This document shows positions 20,961 through 30,931 of a DNA stretch of 64,000 nucleotides, piece by piece; position 1 is the stretch's first letter; every line of letters starts with the position of its first letter. The stretch is from Ophiostoma sp. CBS 140.51 (lineage: Eukaryota; Ascomycota; Sordariomycetes; Ophiostomatales; Ophiostomataceae). A program made the position numbers and the translations under genes. The notes beneath the pieces were generated by a model, which was not told where the DNA came from, searched no databases, and saw only the letters and a program-made list of their open reading frames with translations. The DNA is taken from contig JANSLP010000030.1 in assembly GCA_029298735.1 (NCBI GenBank), forward strand, positions 148,314 through 212,313, given 5' to 3'.

Positions 20961-21255
20961 ATGGCCGCCGTTCCCAACAAGTATGTCGACGCCACATTTT
21001 CTCAGAATTGACCTACTATCGTGATGTCAAAATGCTAACCTTTCTTCTTCTCTCTCCAGTCGCCTCCGTACTGTGGCCGTCATTGCCACCGTCGCCGCCG
21101 TCGGCATCGGCTACACTGTCCGCCGCAACTCCAACCGCCTGCGCGAAAACGAACTGGCCCAGCAGCGGGCACGGTCCGGCACAGCGGCACCGACCACGAC
21201 GACCGGCTCGCCCAACCTGTACGTCAGTGTCGACCGGAGCGGTGGTGGTATTTGA
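20961..21255 (+). CDS. 71-residue single-pass membrane protein
   Basis: Two exons: 20961-20980 (only 20 nt) and 21060-21255. The intron is 79 nt (GTATGT..CTCCAG with branch GCTAACC) and splits the codon for Asn7. The result starts MAAVPNNRLRTVAVIATVAA. A hydrophobic segment at about residues 11-27 is followed by a basic, polar stretch (RRNSNRLRENELAQQRARS), a Thr-rich linker and the C-terminus NLYVSVDRSGGGI. The layout fits an N-terminal anchor with its basic flank on the matrix or cytosolic side, so a mitochondrial or ER membrane is possible. The clear splice signals, the ATG in a good context (CAACCATGG) and the pyrimidine-rich leader support a real gene. I cannot name a function. Confidence 0.7.
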
Positions 21256-22314
21256 GCGTTGAGTGCGTGAGCGAAGCGAGCGCGCACGAGTACAAAACGA
21301 CAATGGTGCGGCTCCGAGGCACACTGCAGGTCTGACTTCAACTTCACGTACCGCATCATACGATCTCATCACACGACACAAAGTCTTCCAATTGAGTGAT
21401 AATCTGCCTTTCCGGCGGACCGGTTCAATGGGAGTTTTGCAACGACGACACATCTAATCATTTCCACGGCGTTATCTTTCTCGATGATTTATTTGTTTTA
21501 TTCGGACATTCTCCTCACAATGCTACACTGTACGGGTTTTTTGTTGAAGTTTCGGACGTGCTTTTACTTCGATTCACACGGCCACGGAAGGGGAGGAAGG
21601 AGCGTTGCGAACAATGAAAGGCCTTGGAGAAGTATTGCCGGGGCAGCATTGGAAGCGGAGGCTACGGGGAAATGGGGGCGGGCGGGGGCGAGCCATTGTC
21701 CCCTCCGGAGAGGTGGAAACAGTAGAGTTGGGGTTGCGCCGGACAAATGGCCGTAGCCCTCTTCGGACTTCTTTCCCTATTTTTACATGTACGTAGACAT
21801 TTCTTTTCTCTCTTCCTTACAATAAATCGAGACTTCCAAAATAAACCGGACTTGTCAAAATGCTAGAATTTGCGACGATATACCAAAAGAACGCAACAAA
21901 ATGCCGATTAAACCAAAAAGCGACGACAAACAAGAACGACAATGCAGCACAGATATATTCGAACTGGAAATCGAACTCGGGGAGGAGATGCTGCCTCTCC
22001 ATGCACTGGAAAAACAAAAAATGCACGACATGCCGTAGATAAACAACAATGCAGAACCGATCGGAGAAAATATGACAAGAAACGGAAACGGAAACACAAA
22101 ACGCCATGACAAAGCCCAGCCAAACGATGCAAAAGAAAACGAAAAGTCCGCCCAGTACAAAAAGCAAAACTAGTAAAACAGATGCAGAACAGATGCAGAA
22201 CAGAACCAGAAACAAAAACAGATCAAAACACAAACATATTAGTCGACCTTTATGCGTACGGGATCCAGTCCGGTACACTAGCCGTGATTCCGACGGCCTT
22301 CCTCCCTCCTACAT
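21256..22314. other. Convergent intergenic region, no gene seen
   Basis: 1.06 kb between the stops of the 71-residue gene and Yvc1. From about 21830 to 22250 the plus strand is A-rich with repeated CAGAACAGA-like steps. No coding region was recognised. Confidence 0.6.
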
Positions 22315-25300
22315 TCAATAAAAACTCTCGCCGTCGTCATCGTCTGACGCGACGGTTGCTCGCCGCTCGACTCCTTTGCCCTTGGCCCGCCGCGGTACAC
22401 GACTCTGGCTCTGGCCGGGGCTCTCGCCGGCTTCATTGCTGTTATCTCCGGCCCCGCTGGCACCTCCGGAGGGACGCGGAATCTGCCGGATGACACCGGA
22501 ACTGGCCACACGGGGCAGTTGACTACCCCCCGGACCCGGCGGCGACGACATCCCGAGGTTCGATAGCGTGGCCGAGATGGGGATGCGGCTGCCCGTCGGA
22601 CTCTTTGGAGTGTTGCTGCCGGCCCCGGTGTTAGTTCCGGTGCCTCCGGTCTGCGGTGTGGCCGCCGTCGTCGGCGCCGAAGGCCCGAGGACGGTCGGCA
22701 TTCTCGACAAAGGGGCCACTCTCGGCTTATCTTGTTGCGGCTTCTCCTGCCCACTCTCCCCTTCGGAACTCGACACGACCGCACTCGCACGTCCACTCAC
22801 GACCGCACTCGTCCGCCCGCTCGCAAGTGCCTGTTGCTGCTGTTTTTGCAAAGACCGCAGCTCGTGCACCACATCCGTAAAGCTTTCTTCCAGCGTCTTC
22901 ATGCGCGCCAGCACCAGGCGGCTCATGCGGTCACGGTCGCGGTCGGTCTCGCCCGCCAGCGCCAGGTTCGCTGTGGCGCGGGCATTGTTCATCGCTGTAG
23001 CGAGGGCGAGTTGGGATGTAAAGCTTCCCGGCAACACCACATCGGGTGCGCCTAGCGGTGGGCCGACGGCCGACTCGGTCAACAGTCCCGACGCAGACAC
23101 GCCCGCATCGTCGGAGCCCATGTCAAATGACGAGAGGCGGCGCTGCTGATGAATACGGCGGACGGGCGAATCGATCATGGCGGCCGTGTTGAAGATGGCG
23201 GCGGCACGGCTGGCGGCGGAGGACTGGGTGGTGGGTTCGCGGGGCGGCATGATGGGCCGGGGGCGGGTGCCGGAGGTTGTCGATATGCCCGGGAGGCCGC
23301 CGCCCTGGTTGGACTTGCGGGGTGACCGTTGACCGGCGGTTGTGGGCGTTCCCGGAACGGCGGCGGGCGTGTTGTGGCGGCTCGACAGGGGCCGCGATCG
23401 AGATGACGACTGCTGGTGGTGGCCGTGTTTCGGTGACGGCGGGAAGAAGAGTCCACCTGGCGACTGGTGCAGGCCCAGAATAGCGTCGCTGGAGTCGTTG
23501 TCACCCTCTACATCTGGGTTGGGCGGGTTGTACAGAATGGTGTTGCTCGACAGGGCACGAGAGTGGAGTGCACGGCGTGTCGTCTGCTTGGGCGGGCTTG
23601 TGGCGTTGGTAATGTGGCTGATGTTACCGATGCGGCGGGGACTGGCCGCCGAGGACCCGACAGGCTCACCCTCATTTCCTTCTTCGTCCTCTTCCACGGC
23701 CTTTGACGACTCGGGCGACCGCGCTGCCACATTCAAGAACCGCGAAGCAACGGGCGTCGCAAAAAAGTCTCCGCCGTCGTCATCGTCGTCATCTTCGCCT
23801 TCACGAATCTCGCCATCGCCGTCGTTGTCGCCGTCCCGTCCGCTCTGCCTCGACAACATGTCTTCCCGTGAGTGTAGTGGAGTTAGCCCGTGGCCGCCCG
23901 TGTTGGTCACTTCGTCCTCTTCGTCGTCGTCATTGGTCACCAGCTCGTCGTCGCCCTCGGCGTCCGTATGGTCCTTGAAAGCGGCTTCGAACGGGCTGCG
24001 CTGCGGGTACGGGTGCATACCAAACATGCGCACATCCCGCGTCAGTCCCGGCATGGCTGACAGCGACATTAGGTCGGCCGGGTCGCTAGCTGTCGACCGC
24101 ACCTCGGACATGTGTCGGAACCGCTGCGAGTTGGACCCGCCGCGTTCTCGACCACTACCAAAGTGGTTGATGCTCATGCGGCGCTGCCACTCGTGGTCGG
24201 GGCCGCCGCCGCCACCAACACCACCTGGGCCACCACCCCGTTTGTTGTCAATCGTCGAGTACCCGGTCCCATCGTGCTGGTCCATCCAGTTGCGGATGGC
24301 CGTCTGGGTCTTGCGGCGCTCGTTGCGGCGCTGTGTTCGGAGCGTGGCAATGTCCGGGGTGCGCCGGAACACCTCGTCGAGGGCGCGGTCCTTTTGGAAC
24401 CCGACGACGGACTCTTCCCGTAAACGGATGCTAGGACTAAAGAGGACAGGGCGGCTGCCCGGATCGGCGAGCGAGATGCCGCGGTGGCGCGACCGGGTGT
24501 GGTTCTCGACGAGATCGGTAGGCTCGTACATGAAGGGCGCCAAGAAGAACTTCTCATAGACGAAAATGCTGAACAACAGCGGAAAATGGGTGGCTTTGAT
24601 AATGAGGCGGTTGAGGGCGACAAAGTGCGACAGGGGCATGCAGTACCGCAGCGGCATGAGCATCCAGGCGAAAATGTTGGTGGGCGCGACGTACGAGAAG
24701 AGGGCGTCGTTCTTGACCATCGATATAGTATTGATGGCAAACAAGAACTGGTGCTCTTCGTTGGCGTTGGACGCAATGGCCATGAACGAGTTGGTCAGGA
24801 CCGTGATCAAGATGGTGACGACGACAAAGTGACAAATGATCAGAAACAGGACGAGCAACGTCTTGCCCAGAATGTTGTAGGTCGGCCAGACTTCCCAGGC
24901 GGCCGGTGTGAAGCCCATGAGCAATTGAAAAATCATGTAGGCCACGTCGGTGGGTTCGTTTTCCGTGTGGGACAGAGTGAAGAAGACGAAGAAGCCCGAA
25001 CATGACACGAGAATCAAGATGAAGACGGCCGCGAGGTCCACGGCCATGAGACGGAACGCGATCAGGAGCTGCGAAAAGTACTGGTAGTGGTCAAGCACAC
25101 TAAAGATGCGCGGCAGCAACAAGATGGCGTTGGCCGCCAATATATCGTAGGCGCTGTTGTTCCATCGCTGGGCGTCGGCCAAGAAGACGCCGCAGATGCG
25201 TAGGGAGTAGTAAAAGATGAGCAACAGCAAGATGCCCAGGTCGAAAATGTTCCAGAAACTCATAATGTAGAGCGAGAAGCCTTGCTCGTTGAAACCGACG

Positions 25301-26649
25301 AGCTCGTCGAGCATAAAGCCGGCACTCCAAAACCAAAAGACTAGTTCCAAAGTGGTGATGCGGCTTGAGTGCTGGACGAGGACGGCCAAGAACAGACCGA
25401 TCAGGATGGCGAGCGAGCACGTCGACAAGAACTGGCGGTAGCGGGGCACACGCAGCCGCGACAGTTTGAAGAGTGAAGCGTTGCGCGGGTCGTACAACGT
25501 GACAGTGCGGCGGTAGAGCGCGGGCGGAGCCGGCAAGGTGTTCCGTGCCGGTTCCTCCTTGATCGGCTGGTGGCCACCTAGCAAGGGTGTCCGCTGGTCA
25601 CTACTGCGCCGGCCGATGCTGACACCGCGGGGTGCATCTCTCCGTTGTTGTCTAGAGTGGGATACTGCCGGAGCCTTCCCGTTGTTGCGGTGCAGCTGGT
25701 CGGCCGAGCTATAAAAACTAATGGCGCCGTTCCAGATGGCCTCGAGGTGCTGCACGACGAGCGGGTGCGCCAAAAAGTGCTTGGCCGATGCGCGGATGGC
25801 CACCTCGAGCGTCGAGATGCGTGCCGCCGGTGCCGACCCGGGCCGTGCTGCGGAGAGGCCACCCGATGATGCAGCGGCTGCATGCTGAGGCGAGAGTGAT
25901 GCACCCGGTAGACCTTGCAGCGGGTTAAAGTCGTAGGATAGCGCATCAATCAGTTCGCGGGTCGTGTACTCTTTCAGCAACTTGATGGCGAGCAGCTCGC
26001 AGACTTTGGCGCGGGTATTGCTGGTGCCCGCGTTGCCCGGGTAGAATTGGGCCTCTTTGGCGAACTGGAGGCAGTTGGCCATGAGGGCGTAGAGGGTGGC
26101 TCTGGAGAAATGCTGGGCGCGGATCTGCTGCTGCATGGGTTTGACCAAAAATTGGGATACTTGCGGGGACCGGAGCTGTTCCCAGGTCAAAGTCGTCTCG
26201 GTGCGGGCCTGCACGATAATCCGCATGGCATGGACGATGCTGTAGACGGGTAGGGCGTCAAGGTGTGAGGCGGAAAAGAGTGGAAGCAACTGTGATGAGC
26301 GGCGGTCGCCGTCTTCGGAAGGCGTGTGGTGGCCGAGGCCACGGGGTCCATGATTGTGGCCATGGTTGTGGTTGTGGCCGCGTCCATCGTTGGAGTCGTC
26401 CTCGTCCTCATCGTCGTCGGCTTCTGTAAAATCGGCCGTGGCATGGCGGAGGTGGCTGTATGCTGAGCGGTTGTGGTGGTGAGCCGGGCCTGCTTGTTCT
26501 TGGTCGTCGTCCTCCTCCTCCAACACCATCCGCGGGAACGTACGCATGTCAGGGTCTGGATCTGCTTCGGCGGCGTCCATATCAGAAAGCAGTTGGTTAG
26601 CGGCGGGCCTCTTGTTGCCGTGGACTGCGCGCAGCAACATGGAAAACAT
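22315..26649 (-). CDS. yvc1: TRPY-type vacuolar cation channel Yvc1
   Basis: Calcium-permeable TRP-like channel of the fungal vacuole membrane, releasing Ca2+ under osmotic or mechanical stress. The first ATG of the long frame is at 26649 (MFSMLLRAVHG), giving 1444 residues. Upstream codons in frame have no ATG, so a start in an upstream exon is possible. The N-terminal cytosolic domain carries family blocks such as VYSIVHAMRIIVQARTETTL, AKVCELLAIKLLKEYTTREL and LSYDFNPLQG. The membrane part spans about residues 400-640 with VFWFWSAGFMLDELVGF, FWNIFDLGILLLL, the pore-side FQLLMGFTPAAWEVWP and the last helix FVVVTILITVLTNSFMAIASNANEEHQF in two adjoining blocks. About 700 disordered Ser/Pro/Asp-rich residues follow, far longer than the roughly 675-residue yeast protein. 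A Leu/Gln coiled-coil-like segment lies near VHELRSLQKQQQQAL. Confidence 0.88.
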   Translation of the reverse strand: MFSMLLRAVHGNKRPAANQLLSDMDAAEADPDPDMRTFPRMVLEEEDDDQEQAGPAHHHNRSAYSHLRHATADFTEADDDEDEDDSNDGRGHNHNHGHNHGPRGLGHHTPSEDGDRRSSQLLPLFSASHLDALPVYSIVHAMRIIVQARTETTLTWEQLRSPQVSQFLVKPMQQQIRAQHFSRATLYALMANCLQFAKEAQFYPGNAGTSNTRAKVCELLAIKLLKEYTTRELIDALSYDFNPLQGLPGASLSPQHAAAASSGGLSAARPGSAPAARISTLEVAIRASAKHFLAHPLVVQHLEAIWNGAISFYSSADQLHRNNGKAPAVSHSRQQRRDAPRGVSIGRRSSDQRTPLLGGHQPIKEEPARNTLPAPPALYRRTVTLYDPRNASLFKLSRLRVPRYRQFLSTCSLAILIGLFLAVLVQHSSRITTLELVFWFWSAGFMLDELVGFNEQGFSLYIMSFWNIFDLGILLLLIFYYSLRICGVFLADAQRWNNSAYDILAANAILLLPRIFSVLDHYQYFSQLLIAFRLMAVDLAAVFILILVSCSGFFVFFTLSHTENEPTDVAYMIFQLLMGFTPAAWEVWPTYNILGKTLLVLFLIICHFVVVTILITVLTNSFMAIASNANEEHQFLFAINTISMVKNDALFSYVAPTNIFAWMLMPLRYCMPLSHFVALNRLIIKATHFPLLFSIFVYEKFFLAPFMYEPTDLVENHTRSRHRGISLADPGSRPVLFSPSIRLREESVVGFQKDRALDEVFRRTPDIATLRTQRRNERRKTQTAIRNWMDQHDGTGYSTIDNKRGGGPGGVGGGGGPDHEWQRRMSINHFGSGRERGGSNSQRFRHMSEVRSTASDPADLMSLSAMPGLTRDVRMFGMHPYPQRSPFEAAFKDHTDAEGDDELVTNDDDEEDEVTNTGGHGLTPLHSREDMLSRQSGRDGDNDGDGEIREGEDDDDDDGGDFFATPVASRFLNVAARSPESSKAVEEDEEGNEGEPVGSSAASPRRIGNISHITNATSPPKQTTRRALHSRALSSNTILYNPPNPDVEGDNDSSDAILGLHQSPGGLFFPPSPKHGHHQQSSSRSRPLSSRHNTPAAVPGTPTTAGQRSPRKSNQGGGLPGISTTSGTRPRPIMPPREPTTQSSAASRAAAIFNTAAMIDSPVRRIHQQRRLSSFDMGSDDAGVSASGLLTESAVGPPLGAPDVVLPGSFTSQLALATAMNNARATANLALAGETDRDRDRMSRLVLARMKTLEESFTDVVHELRSLQKQQQQALASGRTSAVVSGRASAVVSSSEGESGQEKPQQDKPRVAPLSRMPTVLGPSAPTTAATPQTGGTGTNTGAGSNTPKSPTGSRIPISATLSNLGMSSPPGPGGSQLPRVASSGVIRQIPRPSGGASGAGDNSNEAGESPGQSQSRVPRRAKGKGVERRATVASDDDDGESFY

Positions 26650-29600
26650 TATGTGCGAGGTGGCGTTTAAGTCGAGACGTTGACGTCGAGTGTTGAGATA
26701 AGACTCGAGAGTCTGGCGAGTGTAGTCTTTTGAAAGTCCCAATTTCCTCCCTCGCGTCCTGACGCAATCCCTCGCCGGCGCCGGTCGTCAACAAGGCTCA
26801 AATGCACATCTCCGTCGTGGGTTAGGAGGGAGGCAGAAGGGAGAAAGGGCGAGAAGGAAAAGAGATAAAAAGAGGGGAGCAAAAATGGAAACGGAGAAAG
26901 GACAGGAGAAAGGAGACGAGACAGGGGAAGGAGGGGAAGAAAAGGAGGCGGGAAGTGCAAAAGGGAGAATGCAAATGTAAATGGCAAAATAAAAATACAA
27001 CAATCAAGAATCAAGAATGAACTCAATGGACAACGCAAACACAAACAAGGAATGAGATCAAAGGATGCTGGATAGCTGAAAGATCAAAGATAAAAAAGCT
27101 TGTGAGCGGAGTGTGCGATCTCTGTGAGTGTGACCGTCCACACACACACCTTTTCTCCAAATGTTTTCCCTTTGCTCAGTGACGCGCGAGAAGCGCGATG
27201 TTACTAGTGCCCCCGGTAACTTTGCCCCAGCCTGCCTGCCCAGAATCAAATTAAGAGGGCTGCGCGCGCTATCAAAATTAAGAAAGTCTGATAAGGTGAA
27301 GGAAAGAGGACAAGGGGCCGAGTGCCTAGCGCAAACACGCTGAGACTTTGCGGAGCGAAGGGGGTGGAGAGTTGATGAACGTGAGGGTCGAGTTGTCAAG
27401 AGGCGAGACAACCGAGTTGTGTTTGTCCTTTGTCGGTTGTCGTTTTTTTACTATTCAATATTCTGGGGACCCCTGGTTTTGACGTGCGTTTTTGCGTTTT
27501 GTTTCTGTTCTGTTTTGGGGCGGCAGGATGGGCAAAAGGAAGAGAGGAGGGAGGTCAGATGTGCCGTTCTAGCGAGGCGGAAAGATAAATAGAGTAGACA
27601 AGAGTAGACCGCGAGTCAAGAAGACGGGAGGGTTAGGGTGCGAAGAAGCGAGAAAAGGAGCGAAAGTCGATCATGAGAATGAAGAGTACGGAGAGAGAAG
27701 CGGCTCATAAAGTTGAAAATTGAAGATCGAACATTACATTCACAGAGAGCAACGAGAACAGAAAATCGAAAAATGAAAAACACAGGTGGAGGGCCTGAAA
27801 GCAGGATCGTCAAAAAAAGAGACAGGCGACACAGAGTACAGAGCACAAGTGGGCACAGATGGACACTGGGGATGGGACACTGGACGACTCCGTTGTGGCG
27901 TCGCACTGCAGAGGTCAAAGTCAGAGCGGCTTCAGCAGCAGAGCGTAAAACGCAGAACAGGACACAGGACAGAATGAGACACGAGCACGAGCGGAGAATT
28001 ACTCCCTTTGCGTTTGCCGTTTGCCGTGCGCTGTGTTCGAGTGTCTTGTGTCTTGCGTTTCTCGTCCAGACAAGTAAAATGTACTCGACAGCAAGTCGGG
28101 ACAGTCTGTTCACTACCGCTGCACGATAAAGGATATTCCCAGATATGTGAGTGGACTCGTTGGTGCGCATCAATCGTCGACTGTCTTTCTTGTGTACATT
28201 TGTGTGCATACTTGCATCAGAGAGCGTGAGAGGGATGTCAGGGAGTATGGCGATTATGGCCATCTGACTCTCAAAGTGCAGTGCAGTGGGGATGTGCAGC
28301 CGCGCCCCAGCTGATACGCCCCAGCTTTGTTTGGTTGTCTCCTGCATGTTGATCTCTGTCTGGCGTCATGTTCTTCTCGAGGATCTCTGAGGGGAGGCCA
28401 GAGCAGAGATCTGATTTGCTCTGATTTGCTCTGATTTGATGCCTTCTGTCGTCGTGTGGGCAGACAAAACATGCAGGCTGGACAACTAGCCGTTTTTTTT
28501 GGGTCGATCCCGAAGTGGCCGCACTGAACACAGAGAGGCCCCAGGTGTGTGTGTGAAGTTGCAGCGAATGTCGTGGGCGAGCTGGCACACGGCGCGCTGA
28601 TTGGGTAGGGTGGTGTGGCAGGTTGAGATGCGTGGAGATGCGCAAAGATGCAGTTGGAGGAGCAAAGAGGAGCAGACTGTCAGGCTGCCAAGCATCGTGT
28701 CTGCCGGAAAGAGAGTGCAGCCGTACAGCATAAAGTGCTTGCAGTAGTCTCTTATGGGTTTGCTCGACTTGTTTCGCTTCTCGCAAATGTAGTCAACTGC
28801 AGCCGCCCGTGATCTGACGAGGAGCTGTTTTGTGCTCTGGGCAATAAATTACTCGGACCCTTTTTTTGCTTTTCAAAAGGCCTCGCAGACTTCAACTGCC
28901 TTGCCCGGCTGTCCAGCCTGCTTTCTTCTTTTTTTGCTTCTTCCGCTGCCTTGCATATGGCTGGACCAGGGTGACTTTTGCAAGTGTCGGTGAAGGATGA
29001 AAGGAGAAGCAAAAATAAATAAAAAGTGGGTGTGGTGCACATGCTTTAAAGTGTGAGTGCTACAGCAAGTGCTGCAAGTGCTGCAAAATGCACCAAAAAC
29101 TGCTGCAAAGGCTGCGAACAGGGTGCGCCACGCTGAAAGCGGGCAAGACAGACTCGACAAAGTGGTGCAAGACAGTGCTTTGAGTGGGGTGGTCCGAATC
29201 CTTCCTGCGTGGGTCTGCGTAGAATGAGGAACGACTGAGAACTGAGAGGTGAGGAGCGAGAGTCGAGAGTCGAGAGCTGTGAGTTGTGAGTCGAGAGCCG
29301 AGTTGCCTTGTAAGGTGTTTGGCCTCGCCGAGTAACAATCCGGCTGACACGAGTTGAGTGGCAAAGGCGGCGGACGAAGCTGAGCCTGATTGAATCTCAT
29401 CGTATCCAAGTCGTGAGATGCTGAGATTGTTGACGCATGTTGCGCATTCCTTCTTCTATCTCTCCCGGTTGTTTTCATCCCACTCCCCTCATTTCTCTCA
29501 CTCTTCCTTGAAGGCGCAGGCTCAACACGACGTCAGCTGGGGTGCAATGCAATCCTCTTCTGCTGCTTTCTGCTGCTTTCTGCAGTGGACGCCTGTGGTC

Positions 29601-30931
29601 TGGGCGCCTTCCTGAATGGGCAATTCTATTCTTTTCCTTCTCAAGTTTTTGAAAGTTTTGAATAATTTGGACTGGGTCTCCCGTCAAAAGTCAGGACAAG
29701 CCGGTGTCTGCCGTTGTCGGACCTGACAGATGTGTCATCCAACACTCAACGGCCACCAACGCCCATGTTGGCTCGTCCGAGCAATGCAAGCACTGTCGCG
29801 ATCTCGCGTTAATGACTCGATCTATGTTGACGTGTTTTCCTGGTAAACATTTGTTAGCGTTTATTAAAAAAAAGTCAGACTAACACAGCGTTAATCAACA
29901 AACCTCTCTGCTCCCTCAACATCCTCACTCCCTCACGGCCACCGCCTTCGGCCACCTTGACAACCTCAAGGCGGTGTCGTTTCTCTCCGACCCCGCGCAG
30001 GTTCGCGTTCCTCTGAATTGGCCAACCACAATGCCCTGTTGTGAGCACCCCACGCTAGTTGAGAGGGGCACACGGTGCTCGCACTGGTAATGGTTGAGAG
30101 TGGACCGCGTTCTGGGTCAGTTCTGGCTGTTGGACAAAGGTGGTGACTAGGCGATCGACCCGCCAGACAGGGCAAGAATGGGATTTTCCGGCAGCTCAGA
30201 AATGCCATCTGCGCACCCAAAAACCGATACTGAGCGTGTGTCGACCATCTCTCAGCAAGGTGGGCGACGACCAGACCCACGCGTTTAGCTTGCCCAGTGC
30301 TCGCACGGCCTCGCTAGGTTGGCACTTTTCTGTTAGTTGATTGGTCAAAGGGCTAAAGAACGAAAAAAAGTTGTGAGAGCGTTGAACGAAGACCGGTAGA
30401 AAAAAAGCGAGCAGAAAAAAAAAGCGAGGCGACTAGTCAGAGATTTTTCTTTGCTAGGAAAGCTTTTTCTCTCGTCCTTGTCCTCTCTGCTCCTTCCTCT
30501 CTTTCTTCTTCTCTTCTCTCTTTCTTCCTTCTTCCTCCTCCTCTTTTCCCTCCTCCTCCTCTCCTCCTGTTATACCATCTTCTTCTTCAAAGGACTCACC
30601 TGTGTGCCATGAGAATACACAGCCGTCTGGCGAAGAAGCATTGGTAGAACTGCGAGACACGAGAATCCCAACCAGAAACTCGAATATCCGCTGCTACCGC
30701 CCTCTCCACGACGCATATCCTCATCACCAATACTCCTCTTTTTCCTCTTCGACCGAACCCGTTGACTCGATTGTTCTGCCGATTTGTCCTTCGTTTGATC
30801 GCAGAGAGAGTTGATAGAGACGCAGAGCCGTCTTCGCTCAATCTCATCACCCTCTCGCCCTCTCACCCCTCTCCTTTCTCTCTTTTTTTCTTTTTTTTCT
30901 TTTCCTTATCCTCCACCCCCCAATCCCCACC
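26650..30931. other. 4.3-kb gene-free region upstream of divergent YVC1 and URA2
   Basis: No conserved coding region was recognised on either strand. The YVC1 side (26790-27000 on the minus strand) and the URA2 side (30455-30925 on the plus strand) are strongly pyrimidine-rich and look like leaders. The middle holds simple repeats, including GAGAGTCGAGAGTCGAGAG-like steps near 29258-29305 and CAAGTGCTGCAAGTGCTGCAA near 29064-29085. A longer minus-strand frame at 27616-28347 lacks coding features. Confidence 0.55.
28411..28439. repeat. 10-bp tandem repeat, 2.9 copies
   Basis: CTGATTTGCT is repeated at 28411-28420 and 28421-28430, then CTGATTTGA at 28431-28439. The repeat is non-coding. Confidence 0.9.

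Noticed and set aside
20600..21262. 220-codon frame overlapping the 71-residue gene
   Set aside because: It reads through the leader and intron of the small gene in another frame. The spliced small product has clean GT-AG sites and a hydrophobic anchor, and the long frame has neither.
27616..28347. Minus-strand open frame of 243 codons between YVC1 and URA2
   Set aside because: No domain, signal or codon bias. The composition follows the local CT-rich strand.
29870..30340. Possible further tRNA or 5S rRNA in the gene-free stretches
   Set aside because: I looked for GGTTCGAA-type B boxes and 5S internal-promoter sequence in the spacers. Only the copy at 60440 sits in a foldable tRNA context.
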